9,432 nucleotides of DNA from an uncultured Clostridia bacterium (lineage in GTDB: Bacteria > Bacillota > Clostridia > Oscillospirales > JAAYOS01). The notes beneath the pieces are model-generated. The model made no database searches. It was not told the DNA's origin and saw only the letters and a program-made list of their open reading frames with translations. This document shows positions 6,094 through 9,432 of the stretch, in pieces (the stretch's first letter is position 1; every line of letters begins with the position of its first letter). Location of the stretch: NCBI GenBank assembly GCA_944386395.1, contig CALXAZ010000008.1:1-9432 (forward strand), in the 5' to 3' direction. Made by a program: the position numbers and the translations under genes.

Positions 6094-7194
6094 TCATACC
6101 CCCGTCATCATTATGGTAGATACTATTGATATCATAAGCAGGATTGCACATCCACCAACCATTCCGAGCATTATTCCGAATGCGGAAGCAAGGTCATCAA
6201 TAAGTTTTGCAAGGCGCTTTTCGCACACTGGGGAGATGATAGCACCGCAAAGTTTAAAGACCAGATACTGTACCGCGAGACGTAGAAATGGTAAAACACA
6301 TATTGCGAGTACCCCCAAAAGCCCAAAGATACCTATGGCATTTTTCAGCAATCCAGCCGATGCAACTACTGTTTCGGTGGCATCTGAAAGTATTTTCCCT
6401 ACGACTGGTATTGCATTGGAAATAACAAGCTTTGCTGCTTTTGCTGTTACAGCGTCTGCACCACCAGAAATTGCTCCACTTACTGTTAGGTAGAAAACAA
6501 ATATTGTTATTATCGCAGATAGAATCCATGTACATATGCTTTTCAAGATTCCAGACAGTTTTCCAAGCATATCGTCACCTATTGCCGCATTTGCGGTAAC
6601 TGCTGCTATGTATGTATATAAGATAGGAGTAATAAGTTTATCAATAGCGGTTATAAGAAGATCGGAAAAAAATACTGTTATGGCATATTTGACCGCAGAG
6701 GATGCTGGATTTCCTATGACAGCACTCGAAGCTGCAAGCACACCCAGAAGTCCCTTTGAAAATGTATCTGTCAAACGTATTGTTTCCCTACCCATTCCAA
6801 TAAGTGAGGTTAAATTTGACGAAGCAGCCAATGTAATGGCAAGCGCACCCACAAGCGGGACATAATTAGGGACAGCATTGCTACCAGAAGAATCATAGAT
6901 CATCTGCACCATACCGCATATAAGTGCAGTTATCAATATGAGCGCTGCAGAACGGATTGCCTGCTGTAAAAAATTGCCTGCTTGCTCGCTACCAGAATGT
7001 AATATAGCTTCCATACCACTTTCCAGTGATATAGTTTCATTGATTTCAAGATTGCCAAGTATGTCTTTTGCTTCAGCGGGAAGGCTATCCTCTGTTTTAT
7101 CCAGCTCCAACGCAGAAAATTGTTCGTTAAAAACCGCGTTGCAATTTGTAGCAAGAAGGAGCATACACATAAATATTGTCGCTATAATTTTCAT
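6094..7194 (-). CDS. spoIIIAE: Stage III sporulation protein AE
   Basis: Polytopic membrane protein of the SpoIIIA channel, proposed to act as a type III secretion export-gate-like element. The 366-residue protein begins with a signal-peptide-like segment (1-20, ending CNA). An extracytoplasmic acidic region follows (about 21-78), then about seven hydrophobic segments (near 80-100, 111-127, 145-160, 168-200, 218-240, 285-322 and 335-360). SpoIIIAE-type features include the Ser/Ala/Gly-rich stretch AISGGADAVTAKAAKLVISN (241-260) and AIPVVGKILSDATETVVASA (261-280), a highly conserved part of the family. The ATG overlaps the spoIIIAD stop as ATGA. It is somewhat shorter than the 399-residue B. 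subtilis protein. High confidence from the conserved core and gene order. Confidence 0.94.
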   Translation of the reverse strand: MKIIATIFMCMLLLATNCNAVFNEQFSALELDKTEDSLPAEAKDILGNLEINETISLESGMEAILHSGSEQAGNFLQQAIRSAALILITALICGMVQMIYDSSGSNAVPNYVPLVGALAITLAASSNLTSLIGMGRETIRLTDTFSKGLLGVLAASSAVIGNPASSAVKYAITVFFSDLLITAIDKLITPILYTYIAAVTANAAIGDDMLGKLSGILKSICTWILSAIITIFVFYLTVSGAISGGADAVTAKAAKLVISNAIPVVGKILSDATETVVASAGLLKNAIGIFGLLGVLAICVLPFLRLAVQYLVFKLCGAIISPVCEKRLAKLIDDLASAFGIMLGMVGGCAILLMISIVSTIMMTGV

Positions 7195-7583
7195 ATTTCT
7201 AATAAAGCCTTTACAGCTGCAAACGCCGAAGAAAGAAGCGGCAATGATACATACAGGGCAACAGCGCTGCCCGCTATCTCGACATATGCTCCTATGGCAC
7301 CTTCTTTGGCGTCCCTGCAGGCTTCTGCGGCAACTTTAGTTATTATGGAGATCCCAAGAGCCTTAAAGAGAGGTGATAATATTGCCGGAGATAAATTTGC
7401 GGCTTCGCTAAGCTCGTCCAGAAACCTTTTTACCGGAGAAAGGGTGTCAATAGCAAGCCATAGTACGGTTAATCCAGCTCCTATGGTTACAAGATATGCT
7501 CCTGCCGGATTATCTTTTTTTACTGTCAGGGCAAGAATTGTTGCAAGTATACCCACCGCCGCTGCTTTTATTACTTCGTTCAT
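7191..7583 (-). CDS. spoIIIAD: Stage III sporulation protein AD
   Basis: Small polytopic membrane protein of the SpoIIIA complex. With the start used here it has 130 residues (133 in B. subtilis). Two N-terminal hydrophobic helices (about 4-20 and 28-46), an amphipathic middle region (DTLSPVKRFLDELSEAANLS) and a C-terminal helix (about 104-125) fit the family. ILATILALTVKKDNP and the KALGISIITKVAAEACRDA / AIGAYVEIAGSAVALYVSLP stretches align well with the B. subtilis sequence. The open frame runs on to a TTG at 7595 that overlaps spoIIIAC, but the ATG at 7583 lies one base after that stop, has GGA about eight bases upstream, and gives the N-terminus expected from homologs. Confidence 0.93.
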   Translation of the reverse strand: MNEVIKAAAVGILATILALTVKKDNPAGAYLVTIGAGLTVLWLAIDTLSPVKRFLDELSEAANLSPAILSPLFKALGISIITKVAAEACRDAKEGAIGAYVEIAGSAVALYVSLPLLSSAFAAVKALLEI

Positions 7584-7584
7584 T

Positions 7585-7779
7585 TTAAAATCCAAATAGT
7601 TCTTTTACCGTATTGAATAGATTACTTATTTCCTGAAGCAGTATCATCAGAACCACAATTAATCCTGCAAGCGTTGTCATCATGGCCTGTTCCTCCCTTC
7701 CGGATCGTATCAATAGCTGATTCAGAACAGCAACAAGTATACCTATCGCTGCTATTTTAAATATGAGGTCTACCTGCAT
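7585..7779 (-). CDS. spoIIIAC: Stage III sporulation protein AC
   Basis: Very small membrane protein of the SpoIIIA complex, 64 residues (68 in B. subtilis). Two hydrophobic helices (about 5-24, LIFKIAAIGILVAVLNQLL; and 33-50, MMTTLAGLIVVLMILLQEI) flank a charged turn (RSGREEQ); the C-terminus has the FNTVKELFGF amphipathic tail. The match to SpoIIIAC (V-D-x-IFxIAxxGI, EYA..TLLGF) is clear by eye. The ATG has AAGGAG with good spacing plus a second AAGGA. It is the first gene of the spoIIIA block present here: no spoIIIAA or spoIIIAB precedes it, and the upstream bases hold a candidate sigma-E promoter and the terminator of the pot operon. Confidence 0.93.
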   Translation of the reverse strand: MQVDLIFKIAAIGILVAVLNQLLIRSGREEQAMMTTLAGLIVVLMILLQEISNLFNTVKELFGF

Positions 7780-7825
7780 TTTCCTTTCTCCTTTTCCTTC
7801 CGCCCAGCCAACGGTTTCTGATACA

Positions 7826-7855
7826 ATCCTATGAGTGGTTGTCCATCAATATTAC
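7826..7855 (-). promoter_or_regulatory. Candidate sigma-E promoter for spoIIIAC-AH
   Basis: On the minus strand, GTAATATT (7855-7848), 14 bases, then CATAGGAT (7833-7826). The known sigma-E pattern is roughly GTCATATT, 14-15 bases, CATACAAT, giving 7/8 and 6/8 matches at the right spacing. Transcription would start near 7819, about 40 bases before the spoIIIAC ATG. Sequence match seen; use in sporulation inferred from the downstream genes. Confidence 0.65.
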
Positions 7856-7856
7856 A

Positions 7857-7899
7857 AATAAAAAAGGATTACGTGGAGGTATCTCCACGTAATCCTTTT
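7857..7899 (-). terminator. Strong intrinsic terminator of the pot operon
   Basis: A perfect 17-bp inverted repeat (7862-7878 with 7883-7899) around a 4-base loop, followed on the minus strand by TTATTT. It begins 28 bases past the potD stop and ends just before the candidate sigma-E promoter. The arms end in AAAA/TTTT, so the U-tract is partly within the stem. Confidence 0.9.
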
Positions 7900-7926
7900 C
7901 AGATATTATATTGTCTTGAGCTTCGG

Positions 7927-8994
7927 TTAGTTTCCTGTTGCCGCTTTAAACTCTGTCCAGACCTTTGTGTGTGCAGCATCAGCCTCTGCAGATATGTTTT
8001 CAATCATCTCGGTATTACCTTCAAAATCGTCCGGAAGAGTTAAGAAGTCCTTATATTCTTCTGTAATCAACCCATCAGCCTCTGCATTTGTGCAGTAATA
8101 TCCGAGATACTCAAAGCACTGCTTAGAAATTTCCGGGTCAAGGATATATTCAATAAATTTATATGCAGCGTCAGCGTGAGGCGCATTTGACGGAATAAAC
8201 TGAGCCATTATACCTAGACCTATTCCCTCTTCGGGGAAAACAACTTTAAGTTCTGGGTTTGCAAGCTTTGCGCTTGTTACTTGTGATGTATACATAACTG
8301 CAGCACCAATTTCACCGGATATAAGATCGTCCTGAATATTGTCATCCTTTATAAGACGGATATTAGGAGCAAGCTCCTGAAGCTTTGCTCCAGCACTCTC
8401 AATTGTTGCAATATCATCAGTGTTGTAGCTTTCCCCAAGTACCTTTAAAGCCATTCCGTTTATCACTCGGTAATTAGCTATAATGCCAATGTTATCCCCG
8501 AGAGAAGCATCCCACAAATCGGCATATCCAGTGATTTCGATATCAACTGCGTCTGGATTATATACGATTGTCTGTACTCCTGCTCCGTATGGTACTGTGT
8601 ATTCGTCCTGAGGATCATAGAACTGTCCCTGATATATTGGATTTACGTTTCCAAGTGACGGTATCTGAGTTTTATCCAGCTTTTGAGCAAGACCTTCCGC
8701 AATAACGGTTTCAATTATATAGTCGTCTGCAATGACCAGATCATAATCTCCGCCATTTGCCGCCTGGAGCTTTGCAAGCATAGTTTCATCAAAATCAAAG
8801 TTTATATAGTTTATCTTGATTCCGGTTTCTGACTCAAACCCGTCCAAAACCTCCTGCGGGAACATCCCTTCCCAGGTGTAGAGGTTAAGTTCGGTGCTTC
8901 CAGAAGCTGCCGTGGTGCTGCCATCCTCCTGACATCCAGCAAAGACCATTACAAGCATTGCCGTAATTAGGAGAATAGAAATCAATTTCTTCAT
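7927..8994 (-). CDS. potD: PotD-like substrate-binding lipoprotein of ABC transporter
   Basis: Extracellular binding protein that feeds a polyamine-type (PotABC) importer, anchored to the membrane by lipid. The 355-residue protein starts with MKKLISILLITAMLVMVFAGC; the lipobox VFAGC places the lipid on Cys21, followed by a Ser/Thr-rich linker. The mature part matches PotD throughout: LYTWEGMFPQEVLDGFESETG (part), YDLVIADDY (84-92), LDKTQIPSLGNV, YTVPYGAG, YADLWD, GMALKVLG (180-187), FPEEG, YILDPEISKQ. An in-frame ATG lies upstream at 9051, but the ATG at 8994 has GAGGG six to eight bases before it and begins a proper signal peptide. The potC stop lies 58 bases upstream. By eye, several spermidine-contact residues of E. 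coli PotD are not conserved (see findings), so the ligand is uncertain. Confidence 0.9.
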   Translation of the reverse strand: MKKLISILLITAMLVMVFAGCQEDGSTTAASGSTELNLYTWEGMFPQEVLDGFESETGIKINYINFDFDETMLAKLQAANGGDYDLVIADDYIIETVIAEGLAQKLDKTQIPSLGNVNPIYQGQFYDPQDEYTVPYGAGVQTIVYNPDAVDIEITGYADLWDASLGDNIGIIANYRVINGMALKVLGESYNTDDIATIESAGAKLQELAPNIRLIKDDNIQDDLISGEIGAAVMYTSQVTSAKLANPELKVVFPEEGIGLGIMAQFIPSNAPHADAAYKFIEYILDPEISKQCFEYLGYYCTNAEADGLITEEYKDFLTLPDDFEGNTEMIENISAEADAAHTKVWTEFKAATGN

Positions 8995-9027
8995 AAAGTT
9001 CCCTCTTTCTTTTAATTTTGTATCAGC

Positions 9028-9042
9028 AAGGGATATACCCTT
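9028..9042 (-). other. Small hairpin in the potC-potD gap
   Basis: Inverted repeat AAGGG (9028-9032) and CCCTT (9038-9042) around a 5-base loop, in the 58-base gap between potC and potD. It could stabilise the potD part of the message, as seen in other binding-protein operons, or be chance; it lacks a T-tract so it is not a terminator. Confidence 0.25.
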
Positions 9043-9052
9043 TAACTGCAAT

Positions 9053-9432
9053 TTAATTTTTTGCTTTTTTCTTATCTCTACCTAGAAAAGCAGCTATTCC
9101 ACAGAGTAAGACGGTAACAAGAAACATAATCGTACAGAGAGCGTTTATTTTCGGTGTTACACCCGTTTTAAGCTGTGTGTAAATTTTAATGGGGAGAGTA
9201 TTTGTGTCTACGCCAGTAACAAATACGCTTATTATTACATCATCCAAACTCATTGCAAACGAAAGCAACATTCCACTTGCAATGGCAGGGAGTATCAAAG
9301 GAAGAATTATATCGAAAAAAGCCCTTGTTTTGCTTGCACCAAGGTCAAGTGCCGCTTCCTCGAGGCTTTTATCCATACCAACGAGACGAGCTTTAACAAG
9401 CATAAAAACATATGGAATACAAAAAGCTGTAT
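9053..9432 (-). CDS. potC: PotC-like ABC transporter permease (C-terminal part; 5' end outside window)
   Basis: Inner-membrane permease subunit of a spermidine/putrescine-type ABC importer. Only the C-terminal part (about 126 codons) is in the window; the frame stays open to the last base, so the start lies beyond 9432 and an internal ATG at 9403 is not the start. The visible part begins TAFCIPYVF, a permease helix, then the EAA loop that contacts the ATPase (EEAALDLGASKTRAFFDIILP). Next come LPAIASGMLLSFAMSLDDVIISVFVTG, TLPIKIYTQLKTGVTPKINA and a final membrane helix ending in a basic tail (GRDKKKAKN). The SLDDVIISVFVTG and KTGVTPKINAL segments are characteristic of PotC. It precedes potD by 58 bases, the usual potABCD order. 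Confidence 0.92.
   Translation of the reverse strand, partial: TAFCIPYVFMLVKARLVGMDKSLEEAALDLGASKTRAFFDIILPLILPAIASGMLLSFAMSLDDVIISVFVTGVDTNTLPIKIYTQLKTGVTPKINALCTIMFLVTVLLCGIAAFLGRDKKKAKN

Noticed and set aside
6047..6493. Plus-strand open frame of 148 codons
   Set aside because: It is antisense to spoIIIAE, has no convincing ribosome site and its composition is that of a shadow of a hydrophobic protein.
7135..7194. Lipobox in SpoIIIAE (LATNC)
   Set aside because: The residue before the cysteine is Asn rather than Ala or Gly, and a normal signal-peptidase-like end (CNA) fits better.
7780..7848. Possible remnant of the spoIIIAB C-terminus before spoIIIAC
   Set aside because: One minus-strand frame is open (reading DGQPLIGLYQKPLAG and so on), but it lacks the hydrophobic C-terminal helix of SpoIIIAB and shows no similarity to it.
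9053..9403. Complete small permease gene starting at the ATG at 9403
   Set aside because: The frame continues open to the window edge with PotC-like residues (TAFCIPYVF), so this is the end of a larger gene.

Overview
This window reads as ordinary chromosome from an endospore-forming Firmicute. It is most likely a member of the Clostridia: moderately low GC, clostridial-type protein sequences, and a spoIIIA-asp23-nusB-xseA-xseB-ispA order. Every gene lies on the minus strand, so transcription runs from high to low coordinates.

Right end (9432 to about 7860): the tail of a polyamine-type ABC transporter operon, with the C-terminal part of a PotC-like permease and a complete PotD-like lipoprotein. 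It closes at a strong intrinsic terminator with a 17-bp perfect stem. Next (7855 to 4424): the mother-cell part of the spoIIIA sporulation channel, spoIIIAC-AD-AE-AF-AG-AH, tightly packed. spoIIIAA (the ATPase) and spoIIIAB, which normally head this operon, are not here. Instead a good match to a sigma-E promoter sits directly in front of spoIIIAC, only a few bases past the pot terminator. The six-gene block therefore seems to be a self-contained transcription unit.

Third block (about 4477 to 3883): a single Asp23/YqhY-family gene with its own candidate promoter upstream and its own intrinsic terminator. Fourth block (about 3870 to 1): a housekeeping run of nusB, a Kae1/TsaD-like paralog, xseA, xseB and ispA. 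Stop and start codons overlap by 4 bases at the two first junctions (GTGA, ATGA), and gaps are short elsewhere. Compared with the familiar Bacillus subtilis layout (spoIIIAA-AH, accB, accC, yqhY, nusB, folD, xseA, xseB, ispA, dxs), accB and accC are missing and the Kae1-like gene occupies the place of folD.

Several starts were moved from the longest open frame to an internal ATG with a better ribosome binding site (potD, spoIIIAD, asp23, nusB, xseB). spoIIIAH appears to start at TTG and the Kae1-like gene at GTG. I found no mobile elements, CRISPR arrays, tRNAs or rRNAs. The most interesting points are the split spoIIIA operon with a relocated sigma-E promoter, the Kae1 paralog with altered motifs, and a PotD-like protein whose ligand pocket lacks the spermidine-binding acids known from E. 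coli.
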